Assembly: GCF_001995175.1 (NCBI RefSeq)
Contig: NZ_MUKN01000027.1
Coordinates: 1 to 52,419 of the forward strand
Source of the DNA: Rathayibacter rhapontici
Lineage (GTDB): Bacteria > Actinomycetota > Actinomycetes > Actinomycetales > Microbacteriaceae
DNA: 52,419 bases
Direction of reading: 5' to 3'
In this document: piece by piece, positions 29,716-37,712 of the stretch
Position numbering within the stretch: the stretch's first letter is position 1
Layout: every line of letters begins with the position of its first letter
Program-made: the position numbers and the translations under genes
The notes under the pieces: model-generated
What the model saw: the letters and a program-made list of their open reading frames with translations, nothing else
The model's database searches: none
What the model was told of the DNA's origin: nothing

Positions 29716-30570
29716 TCAGCCGCGGTGCGCGTCCTCGAGGCGGCCGAGACGCGTCCTCGCCGCGCGCTCGCTGGGCGAGAGACGGCCGAGGTGGAGCTCG
29801 AGGCCCCGCATCAGGAGCCGGTTCGCGGTGATCGCCGGCCACCAGGGACGGCGGAGGCCGAGCAGCCGCCGGACGTCCGGACGGAGGGAGGCGACCGCTC
29901 CGGCGAAGAGCAGCGGGTAGACGACGCCGGCCTCGCCGGGGAGGCGGATGCCGCGGAGGAACCCGACCGCCTCGCGGACCCGCTCGTCCGGCTTCAGCTC
30001 GGCGGCGAAGCCCGCGAGCTGCTGCCGCAGCTCCGCGACGTCCTCGGGCGGGTTCGGCACGCCGAGCAGGCGACCGGACTCGGCCCACTCGCGGACGTAG
30101 GCGTCGGGGCCGCCGGGGATCGGTCGGCCCCAGATCTCGTGGGTGCTGAGGAAGGCGTCGGTGAAGGCGTCGTGCACCCAGAGCAGCAGGCGCGGATCCT
30201 GAGCCGAATAGGGGCGCTGCGCGCCGGCCGCGTCCTCGTAGGTCCCCGTGATCCGCTCGTGCACGCCGGTCACCCAGCGAGCGGCCCCGGTGGCGGCGTC
30301 GCGATCGCCGAAGCTCGTCGTCAGCACCCAGCGGACGGTGTTGTCCAGGCGGCCCATCGGGTCCTCCCGGTAGGTGGAGTGGTCGTGGACCCCGGCCATG
30401 GCGCCCGCGTGCAGCGTCTGCATCAGGAGCGCCCTGACGCCGGCGATCATCGTCGGCATCGCGCCGTTGACCGCCCACACCGCGCTGCCTGGACCGAACA
30501 GCCCCGGACCCTCGCCCTGCTCGAGTGCGACGACCCAGTCGGGGCGGGGACGGGGGCGGCGGCGGCTCAT
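29716..30570 (-). CDS. MpaB-like oxygenase (DUF2236)
   Basis: The 284-residue protein belongs to the MpaB/latex-clearing-type oxygenase family (DUF2236), haem-b-dependent, all-helical enzymes. The family signature is ALLMQTLHAGAMAGVHDHSTYREDPMGRLDNTVRWVLTTSFGD, with candidate haem-ligand and catalytic His and Arg residues. RLLLWVHDAFTDAFLSTHEIWG carries the second conserved His. There is no clear signal peptide. The substrate is unknown; members cleave polyisoprene or act on lipids. The ATG at 30570 lies 6 nt after CACACT, a near match to the leaderless -10 seen elsewhere. tetR follows on the same strand. Confidence 0.88.
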   Translation of the reverse strand: MSRRRPRPRPDWVVALEQGEGPGLFGPGSAVWAVNGAMPTMIAGVRALLMQTLHAGAMAGVHDHSTYREDPMGRLDNTVRWVLTTSFGDRDAATGAARWVTGVHERITGTYEDAAGAQRPYSAQDPRLLLWVHDAFTDAFLSTHEIWGRPIPGGPDAYVREWAESGRLLGVPNPPEDVAELRQQLAGFAAELKPDERVREAVGFLRGIRLPGEAGVVYPLLFAGAVASLRPDVRRLLGLRRPWWPAITANRLLMRGLELHLGRLSPSERAARTRLGRLEDAHRG

Positions 30571-30636
30571 CCGGCCAGTGTGCGCTCGCCCCCTGTGCCG
30601 CGGCTGTCTGTCACCCTTTCGGCCGAACGCACCTCG

Positions 30637-30680
30637 CTACTCGGCCAGTAGCTCGCGGCTACTCGGCCAGCAGCTCGCGC
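30637..30680 (-). repeat. 22 bp tandem duplication at the SNF2 gene end
   Basis: CTACTCGGCCAG(T/C)AGCTCGCG(G/C) occurs twice in direct succession (30637-30658 and 30659-30680). The right copy encodes the last RELLAE and stop; the left copy repeats them out of frame after the stop. Confidence 0.8.
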
Positions 30681-33600
30681 ACGTCGTCGGCCGTCAGCGC
30701 CTGCGCGAACAGCTCGCCGTCGTCCAGGACGGCGGCGCCGAGCCGTGCCTTGCGCTCCTTCAGCCGCACGATCTTCTCCTCGATCGTGTCGAGGGCGACC
30801 AGCCGGTAGACGTTGACCCGGCGCTGCTGCCCGATGCGGTGCGCCCGGTCGACGGCCTGGGCCTCGGCCGCCGGGTTCCACCAGGGGTCCAGGATGAAGA
30901 CGTGGTCCGCCTCCGTGAGGGTGAGGCCCGTCCCGCCCGCCTTCAGGCTGATGAGGAACACCGGCGCGTCGCCCGAGCGGAACGACTCGACGACTCCCGC
31001 CCGGTCGCGCGTCGACCCGTCGAGCTGCACGAACGGCACCCCGCGCGCCCGCAGCCGCTCCGCCGCCCGCTCGAGGTAGGACGTGAAGGTGCTGAACACG
31101 AGCGCGCGCCGGCCCTCGGCCAGCACGTCGTCGAGCTGCTCCACCAGAGCGTCGAGCTTGGCCGAGGGCACGTGCCGGTACGAGGAGTCGACCAGGGAGG
31201 CGTCCAGCGCCAGCATCCGCAGGAGGGTGAGCGAGCGGAAGACGGTGAACCGCTGCCGGTCGAGGTCCTCGACGAGTCCCAGCAGCTTGCGCCGCTCGCG
31301 CTGGAGGTAGCCGTCGTACAGCACGCGGTGGGCCGGCGCGAGCGTCACCTCGATCGTCTGCTCCTGCTTCTCGGGCAGATCGGGCGCGACCGCCTCCTTC
31401 GTCCGGCGCAGGAGGAACGGACGCACGCGTCGGCGCAGGCGCTCGAGCCGGCGGCGGGCCCCCTCCTCCTGCGAGACGGTCCTGCCCTCGGAGAGGTCGG
31501 GCGACGCGATGCCGAGCGGCGCCTCCGCGTGCTGGATCGGCCGGGTGTACTCCTCCTGGAACCGGCGCAGCGGCGGCAGGAGGCCGGGCGCCGTCAGAGC
31601 GAGGATCGCCCAGAGCTCGTCGAGCGAGTTCTCGAGCGGAGTGCCGGTCAGCGCGAGCACGATCGGCGCGCCGAGGGAGCGAGCCGCGCGGTGGGTCTGC
31701 GACGCGGGGTTCTTGACGAACTGGGCCTCGTCGAGGACCAGGGCGGACCAGGTCCGCCCCGCCCACTCCTCGGCGGCCAGGCGCAGGACGGCGTAGCTGG
31801 TCAGCACGAGATCGGCGTCGTCGGGGATGCCCGCGACTCCGGTCCGCGTGCTCGAGACCGTGTGCACCCGCAGCCCGGGGGCGAAGCGCGCCGCCTCGGA
31901 CGCCCAGCCCGGCACCACCGAGGTCGGTGCGACCACGAGGAACGGCGCGCACCGCTCCCCCGATGCGTGCGCCTGCTCGACGGCCTCCAGCATCATCGCG
32001 AGCGCCTGCAGCGTCTTGCCGAGGCCCATGTCGTCGGCGAGGATCCCGCCGAGGCCGTGCCGCCGGCGGTGGGCGAGCCACGAGTACCCCTCCTGCTGAT
32101 AGGGACGGAGCTCGGCGAGCAGGCCCGCCGGAGCGGCGACCTCGCCCGGCACCCCCGCGGCCAGCGCCTGCCGCAGGACCTGCCGCCACGCGTCCGAGGC
32201 GACGCTCTCGTCGGCGAGCTCCTCCAGTTCCTCCCACAGCGCCGTCTGGTGGCGGCCGAGCCGCGGCCCCGTCTCCCACTCGTCGAGCTGATCTGCGCGG
32301 TTTAGCAGCTCGCGCAGACGGTCGAGCCCGGGGTGGGCGAGCGAGAGGTAGGAGTGGTCGACGAGCCGGATGCGGTCGCCCCCGGCCGAGAGCGCGCGGA
32401 ACAGCGGGAGGAACGGCACGCTCACGTCGCCGATCCGCACGACGACGGCGAGGTCGAACCAGTCCGCATCCGCGGTGTCGACGGCGGTCACCGTGAGGGT
32501 GAGGTCGCCGTTCAGGAGGCGGTAGTCGGGCGGGACGCCCTCGCGCTCCACCCGCACCCCGCCGACCTCCTCGAGACGCGGCAGGTGTTCGACGACGAAC
32601 ACCGCGGCGTCCGCTCCGCGCAGGAGCACCCCGGCGGCGAGGTCGGGGACGACCGGGGATCCGGCGTCGGCGAGCACGGTGGTCGCGCGCCGCAGGATCG
32701 CCGCCTCGACGAACCCCGTGCCCCCTCCTCCGTCGATCTCGCTCGATCGATCGGCGCTGCGCCGCCAGCGCCAGCCCACCCGCACCGCGCGGCGGGGCTC
32801 GAAGGACACCGTGCAGACCAGCCTCGGCGGCTCCGGCTCGTCGATCTCGACGCCCGGTCCGCTCGGCCGGACGGCGACCCGCCCGCGCAGGCCGGGGAGG
32901 TGGTCGCGGAGGAACTCGGCGACGTCCTCCTCGGGCACGCTCGTCTCCTCCGGGTGCCGGAGCAGCCGCAGCTCCTCCTCCTCCAGCGCAGCGGCGGCGG
33001 GCGCGAGGAGCAGCGCGGCCGGATCCCCGCCCTCGACGACGTAGACGCCGTGGCGCGCGACAGGGCGCACCTCGTCGAGCGGCCGGTCCTCCTCGCCGAG
33101 CCGGAGGACCGGCCGCAGCTCGAGCGCTCCGGACCGGTCGGTCGCGAGGAGCGCGACGTGCGCCGCGGAGCCGAGGCGGACGGCGCGGCGGTCCGGCGCG
33201 AGGAGGGGGATCCCGAGGGCGGGGGCCTGCTCGAGCAGGCGCCAGAGCAGCGGGCTCTCGTAGTCGTCGAGGTGGATCCAGTCGGGGTCCTGCCCCAGGT
33301 GCACGGTCCGAGTCGCGCGGTGCAGCGCGGCGAACTCCGCGAACCAGCGCTGATGCGCGGGATCGAGCGAGAGGCGGTGGGTCTGGAAGTTCAGCGACTT
33401 CCAGGTGAGCGTCGAGCGGTTCCACGCCCCGCCGCGCCCCGGGACCACGGGCCGGGTGGCGAGCCGGTGGTCGTCGCGGGCGGCGGGGTCGTAGTCCTTC
33501 GGTCCGACGCGCTCGCTCGTCGGCGCCCGCCACGGATCGTCGGCACGTCGCACGAGGCGGCGCAGCTCGAACTGCAGGCCGATCGGGGTGAGCGGGCCGG

Positions 33601-33682
33601 CGACCGCGTCCGGCCGCTCCTCCGAGCCGCTGAGCTCGCCGAGACGGGCGCGCCAAGCGGACGGGAGCGGTTCGGAGGGCAT
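30659..33682 (-). CDS. SNF2-family DEAD/DEAH-box helicase
   Basis: This 1007-residue ATP-dependent DNA translocase is of the bacterial SNF2/HepA type. The N-terminal ~500 residues are a family-typical accessory region. Walker A (ILADDMGLGKTLQA) is near residue 550, VLDEAQFVKNP near 650, followed by LALTGTPLENSLDELWAIL. The second RecA domain shows LVFSTFTSYLERAA, ISLKAGGTGLTLTEADHVFILDPWWNPAAEAQAVDRAHRIGQ near 940 and DTIEEKIVRLKERK. It probably remodels DNA-protein complexes; the exact role is unknown. The ATG at 33682 has GGGAG about 11 nt upstream. It diverges from the epimerase gene by 75 bp. The end of the gene is tandemly duplicated. Confidence 0.93.
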   Translation of the reverse strand: MPSEPLPSAWRARLGELSGSEERPDAVAGPLTPIGLQFELRRLVRRADDPWRAPTSERVGPKDYDPAARDDHRLATRPVVPGRGGAWNRSTLTWKSLNFQTHRLSLDPAHQRWFAEFAALHRATRTVHLGQDPDWIHLDDYESPLLWRLLEQAPALGIPLLAPDRRAVRLGSAAHVALLATDRSGALELRPVLRLGEEDRPLDEVRPVARHGVYVVEGGDPAALLLAPAAAALEEEELRLLRHPEETSVPEEDVAEFLRDHLPGLRGRVAVRPSGPGVEIDEPEPPRLVCTVSFEPRRAVRVGWRWRRSADRSSEIDGGGGTGFVEAAILRRATTVLADAGSPVVPDLAAGVLLRGADAAVFVVEHLPRLEEVGGVRVEREGVPPDYRLLNGDLTLTVTAVDTADADWFDLAVVVRIGDVSVPFLPLFRALSAGGDRIRLVDHSYLSLAHPGLDRLRELLNRADQLDEWETGPRLGRHQTALWEELEELADESVASDAWRQVLRQALAAGVPGEVAAPAGLLAELRPYQQEGYSWLAHRRRHGLGGILADDMGLGKTLQALAMMLEAVEQAHASGERCAPFLVVAPTSVVPGWASEAARFAPGLRVHTVSSTRTGVAGIPDDADLVLTSYAVLRLAAEEWAGRTWSALVLDEAQFVKNPASQTHRAARSLGAPIVLALTGTPLENSLDELWAILALTAPGLLPPLRRFQEEYTRPIQHAEAPLGIASPDLSEGRTVSQEEGARRRLERLRRRVRPFLLRRTKEAVAPDLPEKQEQTIEVTLAPAHRVLYDGYLQRERRKLLGLVEDLDRQRFTVFRSLTLLRMLALDASLVDSSYRHVPSAKLDALVEQLDDVLAEGRRALVFSTFTSYLERAAERLRARGVPFVQLDGSTRDRAGVVESFRSGDAPVFLISLKAGGTGLTLTEADHVFILDPWWNPAAEAQAVDRAHRIGQQRRVNVYRLVALDTIEEKIVRLKERKARLGAAVLDDGELFAQALTADDVRELLAE

Positions 33683-33757
33683 CTCTCCATGCTCCCACGG
33701 CCCTCCGACACGCTCGCCGGTCCCCCGCGGGGCGGCTGCGGCGAGGAGAATCGGCGC

Positions 33758-34639
33758 ATGACCACGAGCGACTCCCCCACCCCCGTCCGCCTCGAGATCG
33801 GGAGCGACGAGCTCCGCGTCTCCGTCACCACGGCCGGAGCCGAGCTCACCTCGCTGCGCGACGCCGCGGGGCTCGAGTACCTCTGGCAGGCGGGCCCCGA
33901 GTGGCGGAGGCACGCCCCCGTCCTGTTCCCGATCATCGGCCGCCTGCCCGACGACACCCTCCACCACGACGGAGTCGCCTACCCGATGGGACAGCACGGC
34001 TTCGCCCGCGACCGGGCGTTCGAGCTCGCGGGCGCCTCGGGCGACGAGGCCGTGCTCCGGCTCCGCAGCGACGCCGCGACCCGCGAGGTCTTCCCGTTCG
34101 ACTGGACCCTCCTCGTCGCCTACTCCGTCACCGGATCGACGCTGCGCATCACGCAGACCGTCGAGAACCGCGGAACCGGGCCGCTGGGCGCGTCGGTGGG
34201 CAACCACCCGGCGTTCGCGCTGCCGCTCCCCGGCGGCGGCGGCGAGCACCGCATCCGCTTCGCCGAGGAGGAGCCCGAGGGCTTCCGTCGCGCGCCGGGC
34301 AACCTGCTCGCCGAGCCGCGCTTCCCCTCGCCGCTCGTGGACGGCGCCCTCGTCGTCGACGACGCCTGGTTCGAGCAGGACGCGGTGATCTTCGACACGC
34401 CGAGGCGACGCGTGATGACCCTCGAGGCCGACGGTGCCCGATCGATCACCGTCGATGCGGGCGACTTCGACGTCGTCGGGATCTGGAAGCCGGTCGGCGC
34501 GCCGTTCGTCTGCATCGAGCCCTGGCGCAGCATCCCCACTCCGGCGGGCTGGAACGGCGACATCGTCGACAAGCCCGGGCAGTTCGTGCTGGCTCCGGGC
34601 GAGCAGAAGACGTTCTCCTACAGCATCGCGCTCAGCTGA
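33758..34639 (+). CDS. Aldose 1-epimerase-family protein
   Basis: The 293-residue protein has the galactose mutarotase-like beta-sandwich fold. Motifs are AELTSLRDAAGLEYLWQAGPEWRRHAPVLFPIIGRL, the catalytic-His stretch YPMGQHGFARDRAFEL, VGNHPAFALPL with a second His, and CIEPWRSIPTP with the catalytic Glu near the C-terminus. It resembles the LacX/YeaD-like group that may act on glucose 6-phosphate or free sugars. The ATG has GAGGAGAA 8 nt upstream. Its 3' end overlaps that of the convergent ppx-like gene by 22 bp, so the two transcripts are antisense at their ends. Confidence 0.9.
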   Translation: MTTSDSPTPVRLEIGSDELRVSVTTAGAELTSLRDAAGLEYLWQAGPEWRRHAPVLFPIIGRLPDDTLHHDGVAYPMGQHGFARDRAFELAGASGDEAVLRLRSDAATREVFPFDWTLLVAYSVTGSTLRITQTVENRGTGPLGASVGNHPAFALPLPGGGGEHRIRFAEEEPEGFRRAPGNLLAEPRFPSPLVDGALVVDDAWFEQDAVIFDTPRRRVMTLEADGARSITVDAGDFDVVGIWKPVGAPFVCIEPWRSIPTPAGWNGDIVDKPGQFVLAPGEQKTFSYSIALS

Positions 34640-35586
34640 AGGTCCTCGCGCTGCAGTTGCGCGTCGAGGAGCTCGAAGCGGCGGATGATCAGCCCCTCGC
34701 GGGTGGCCCAGGGGCAGATCACGAGCTTCTCGACACCGAGCGCGTCCATGGCGGCCTCCGCGACGAGGGCGCCGGCGAGCAGCTGCGGCGCGCGGAGCGC
34801 GGAGACGCCGGGCAGGGCGGAGCGGTCGGCCGCGCTGATCGCCGCCAGCCGCGAGCTCCAGAGCCGCAGGTCGACGAGGTGCAGCTCGCGGCGCACCAGG
34901 GGGCCCGCTGCGCTCGGAGCGGCGCCGGTGATGCGCGCGAGCGAGCGGAACGTCTTCGACGTCCCGGCCACCAGATCGGGGCGCCCGAGCGCGAGGAACG
35001 CCCGAGCGGGGTCGGCGAGCAGATCACGGGCGTGCCGGCGCGCGGCCTTGACGCTCACGGCCGACGGAGGGTCGCCCTGCAGCAGGTCGCGCGTCACCCG
35101 TCCCGCGCCCAGCGGCACCGAGACGGCCAGTTCGGGCACCTCGTCGACGCCCATCGACAGCTCGAACGAGCCGCCGCCGATGTCGAGGTCCAGGATCGAG
35201 CCGGCGCCCCAGCCGAACCAGCGTCGGACGGCCAGGAAGGTGGCCGACGCCTCCGCCTCTCCGCCGAGCTCCTGGAGGTGCACTCCGGTCTCCTCGCGGA
35301 CGCGGGCGAGGACCTCCGCTCCGTTGCCCGCTTCGCGGATCGCCGAGGTCGCGAAGGCCAGGACGTCCTCGGCCCGGTGCTCACGGGCGACGTCGCGCGC
35401 CTCCGCGACGAACGAGATCAGCTCGTGCTGACCCTCCTCGGTGATGTCTCCCGCGGCGTCGAGGTACGCGACCAGTGCGAGGCTGCGCTTGTGCGAGCGG
35501 TACGGGACGGGGCGGGCTCCGGGATGAGCGTCGACGAGGAGCAGGTGGACCGTGTTGGAGCCGATGTCGAGCACGCCGAGTCGCAT
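34618..35586 (-). CDS. Ppx/GppA-family phosphatase
   Basis: The 322-residue protein belongs to the exopolyphosphatase/guanosine pentaphosphatase family of the ASKHA ATPase fold. It starts MRLGVLDIGSNTVHLLLVDA (phosphate 1 loop) and has DVLAFATSAIREAGNG and SILDLDIGGGSFELSMG (phosphate 2 loop). It is short, lacking the extra C-terminal domains of E. coli Ppx, as usual for actinobacterial Ppx1/2-like enzymes. It probably degrades polyphosphate or ppGpp precursors. The ATG lies 6 nt after TAGCGT. It overlaps the convergent epimerase gene. A 586 bp non-coding gap lies upstream. Confidence 0.92.
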   Translation of the reverse strand: MRLGVLDIGSNTVHLLLVDAHPGARPVPYRSHKRSLALVAYLDAAGDITEEGQHELISFVAEARDVAREHRAEDVLAFATSAIREAGNGAEVLARVREETGVHLQELGGEAEASATFLAVRRWFGWGAGSILDLDIGGGSFELSMGVDEVPELAVSVPLGAGRVTRDLLQGDPPSAVSVKAARRHARDLLADPARAFLALGRPDLVAGTSKTFRSLARITGAAPSAAGPLVRRELHLVDLRLWSSRLAAISAADRSALPGVSALRAPQLLAGALVAEAAMDALGVEKLVICPWATREGLIIRRFELLDAQLQREDLQLSAML

Positions 35587-35592
35587 GCGCCC

Positions 35593-35598
35593 ACGCTA
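35593..35598 (-). promoter_or_regulatory. ppx-like gene leaderless -10 (TAGCGT)
   Basis: TAGCGT ends 6 nt before the ATG at 35586. Confidence 0.5.
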
Positions 35599-35910
35599 GC
35601 GCGGCACCGCCCGCGCTCCGGACACGCGGCCACGCCCCGGACACCCGCCTGACGCGCCGGAGGGCCACGGCTGCCGCCGCCGCTCTGCGACCGTTCGGCG
35701 ACCACGGAGTCGTCCGCAACCGAGGTCAGGAGCGTCAACGGGGCCTGTTTCGGCACCGAGAGCCGTTCCCGTCCTCGGTTCCGAACGCCGCGCAGCCGGA
35801 CGCGAGCGAGCAGCGCAGGCCGCGACCTCGAGCCCGTAGCGGATCGTGTGCCGGCACGGCGATCAACAACCCGCACGGTCGCGACAACGAAGGCCCGCGC
35901 ACGGGAGGAC

Positions 35911-35951
35911 GTGGGTCTCGATACGGCGCTGCGCGCCTACTCGACCAGCAG
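35911..35951. repeat. Dispersed palindromic intergenic repeat
   Basis: GTGGGTCTCGATACGGCGC, TGC, GCGCCTACTCGACCAGCA folds into a hairpin with a GGCGC/GCGCC core. It resembles the 'TCTCGATACGC...GCTACTCGACCAGC' repeat that I recall as frequent in Microbacteriaceae intergenic regions. It was seen only once in this window. Confidence 0.6.
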
Positions 35952-36011
35952 AGGGGCGGCGACCTGAGCTCCTGCTCCCGCAGTGCCGCGGACGACCACC
36001 CTCACCCCTCG

Positions 36012-36166
36012 CAGGGTCACCGGCGATCCGCGTGCCAGCGGATCGTCGTACCCGGAACGCGACCCGCTCCTCCCACCGCGACCCTCTGCGGAAGCCGACC
36101 GCGCGACGATCGACGAGGAACGAGGAGAACGTCGAAGGGCCCGGTCGCACAGCGACCGGGCCCTTC
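36012..36166. repeat. Third, diverged copy of the tpiA-flank element
   Basis: Blocks shared with 335-509 appear in the same order: CGGCGATnCGCGTGCCAGCG, ATCGTCGT, CTCTGCGG, CCGACCGCGC and a closing GGGCCC-rich terminator. The hairpin at 36024-36045 has stem CGATCCGC/GCGGATCG: T-A in the tpiA copies is replaced by C-G, with the loop GTGCCA unchanged. Confidence 0.75.
36134..36166 (-). terminator. pyk terminator
   Basis: A perfect 15-bp stem GAAGGGCCCGGTCGC with its complement and a 3-nt loop begins 7 bp past the pyk stop. Confidence 0.75.
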
Positions 36167-36172
36167 AGGAAC

Positions 36173-37618
36173 TCAGTGGTCCCAGTTCTCCACCGGCTCG
36201 ACCGAGCTGGAGGAGCCGACGACGTGCACGCGCATGTCGTTGGTGGTGCCGGCGCGTCCGGGGGGCGAGCCGGAGACGACGACGACCGTCTCGCCGGGCT
36301 TGGCGAGGCCCTTGTTCAGCAGCACGGCGTCGACCTGCGCGAACATCGCGTCGGTGTGGTTCACACGCGGGGTGACGAAGGACTGCACGCCCCAGTTGAG
36401 CGCCATGCGACGACGGACCGCGGGCTCCGGCGTGAAGCCGATGATCGGGATGCCGTGGCGCAGGCGAGTCATGCGGCGCACGGAGTCGCCCGACTCCGTG
36501 AACACGCAGAGGAACTTCGCCTCGACGAACTCGGCGACCTCGGCGGCGGCGAGGGTGACCGAGCCGCCCTGGGTGCGCGGCTTGCTGCCGAGCGGGGGGA
36601 TGCGCTCGAGACCGTGCTCCTCGGTCGACTCGACGATGCGCGCCATGGTCTGGACGGTGACGACCGGCCATGCTCCGACGCTGGTCTCGCCCGAGAGCAT
36701 GACCGCGTCGGCGCCGTCGAGGATCGCGTTCGCGACGTCGGACGCCTCGGCGCGGGTGGGGCGGGGGCTCTCGATCATCGACTCGAGCATCTGCGTCGCG
36801 ACGATGACGGGCTTCGCCCAGCGGCGGGCGAGCTCGACGGCGTGCTTCTGCACGATCGGCACGGCCTCGAGGGGCAGCTCGACGCCCAGGTCGCCGCGGG
36901 CGACCATGATGCCGTCGAAGACGTCGATGATCTCCTGCAGGTTGTCGACCGCCTGCGGCTTCTCGATCTTGGCGATGACGGGGGCCTTGCGACCCTCCTC
37001 CGCCATGATCTCGTGCACGCGGGTGATGTCGCTCGCGTTGCGCACGAAGGACAGCGCGATGATGTCGGCGCCCAGGCGGATCGCCCAGCGCAGGTCGTCC
37101 TCGTCCTTCTGCGACAGCGCGGGGACGTTGACGGCGACACCGGGCAGGTTGATGCCCTTGTTGTTCGAGACGTTGCCGGGGACGACGACCTCGGTGACGA
37201 CGCGCGGGCCCTCGACGGCCGTGACGCGGACCGCGACCTTGCCGTCGTCGATCAGGAGCATGTCGCCCGGGTTCACGTCGTCGGGCAGGCCCTTGAACGT
37301 GGTGCCCGAGAGCTCCTTGGTGCCCACGACGTCCTCGGTCGTGATGGTGAAGACGTCGCCCTCGGCGAGGGCGTACGGGCCGCCCTCGAACTTGCCGAGG
37401 CGGATCTTCGGACCCTGGAGGTCGACCAGGATCGCGACCGCGCGGCCGGCGTCGTCGGCCGCCTTGCGGACGATGCGGTAGATGCCCTCGTGGACGTCGT
37501 AGCTGCCGTGGCTGAGGTTCATGCGGGCCACGTCCACGCCGGCGTCGATGATCGCACGAATGGTCTCGTACGACGACGTTGCCGGGCCGAGGGTGGCGAC
37601 GATTTTCGCTCGTCTCAT
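36173..37618 (-). CDS. pyk: Pyruvate kinase
   Basis: The 481-residue enzyme makes pyruvate and ATP from phosphoenolpyruvate. It begins RRAKIVATLGPATSSYETIRAIIDAGVDVARMNLSHGSYD. VDLQGPKIRLGKFEGG is the substrate and K-site region, and VIAKIEKPQAVDNLQEIIDVFDGIMVARGDLGVELP carries the catalytic Lys and metal ligands. KPVIVATQMLESMIESPRPTRAEASDVANAILDGADAVMLSGETS is the PK signature region. The C-terminal regulatory domain includes FVTPRVNHTDAMF and SGSPPGRAGTTNDMRVHVVG. The ATG is 94 bp from gltD, and a TAGTCT hexamer upstream suggests its own promoter. This gltB-gltD-pyk arrangement resembles other Microbacteriaceae. Confidence 0.97.
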   Translation of the reverse strand: MRRAKIVATLGPATSSYETIRAIIDAGVDVARMNLSHGSYDVHEGIYRIVRKAADDAGRAVAILVDLQGPKIRLGKFEGGPYALAEGDVFTITTEDVVGTKELSGTTFKGLPDDVNPGDMLLIDDGKVAVRVTAVEGPRVVTEVVVPGNVSNNKGINLPGVAVNVPALSQKDEDDLRWAIRLGADIIALSFVRNASDITRVHEIMAEEGRKAPVIAKIEKPQAVDNLQEIIDVFDGIMVARGDLGVELPLEAVPIVQKHAVELARRWAKPVIVATQMLESMIESPRPTRAEASDVANAILDGADAVMLSGETSVGAWPVVTVQTMARIVESTEEHGLERIPPLGSKPRTQGGSVTLAAAEVAEFVEAKFLCVFTESGDSVRRMTRLRHGIPIIGFTPEPAVRRRMALNWGVQSFVTPRVNHTDAMFAQVDAVLLNKGLAKPGETVVVVSGSPPGRAGTTNDMRVHVVGSSSSVEPVENWDH

Positions 37619-37692
37619 TGAGGGGGTGCTCCGTTGTTCTGCGCCCGGAGGCGCGTCGTTAGCGGGGAGGGTGAGCAGGGATTGCCAGCGCG

Positions 37693-37698
37693 AGACTA
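37693..37698 (-). promoter_or_regulatory. Possible pyk -10 (TAGTCT)
   Basis: CGATAGTCT occurs 75 bp upstream of the pyk start, the same nonamer as in the rpsA promoter. No convincing -35 is seen. Confidence 0.35.
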
Positions 37699-37712
37699 TC
37701 GCCTCGGCGGGA

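Larger units (their letters stand above)
35587..36172. other. 586 bp non-coding gap between ppx-like gene and pyk
   Basis: No convincing gene is seen on either strand. The left half has a long-range inverted repeat (AACCGAGG at 35718-35725, CCTCGGTT at 35773-35780) of unknown meaning. The right half holds two repeat elements (35911-35951 and 36012-36166) and the pyk terminator. Confidence 0.7.

Noticed and set aside
29620-30651. A 343-codon plus-strand frame opposite tetR and the oxygenase gene
   Set aside because: It has low-complexity shadow composition, while the minus-strand genes show clear family motifs.
35587-35900. Small genes or a riboswitch in the left half of the ppx-pyk gap
   Set aside because: Frames there lack start signals and motifs. 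The long-range AACCGAGG/CCTCGGTT pairing is not enough to claim a structured RNA.
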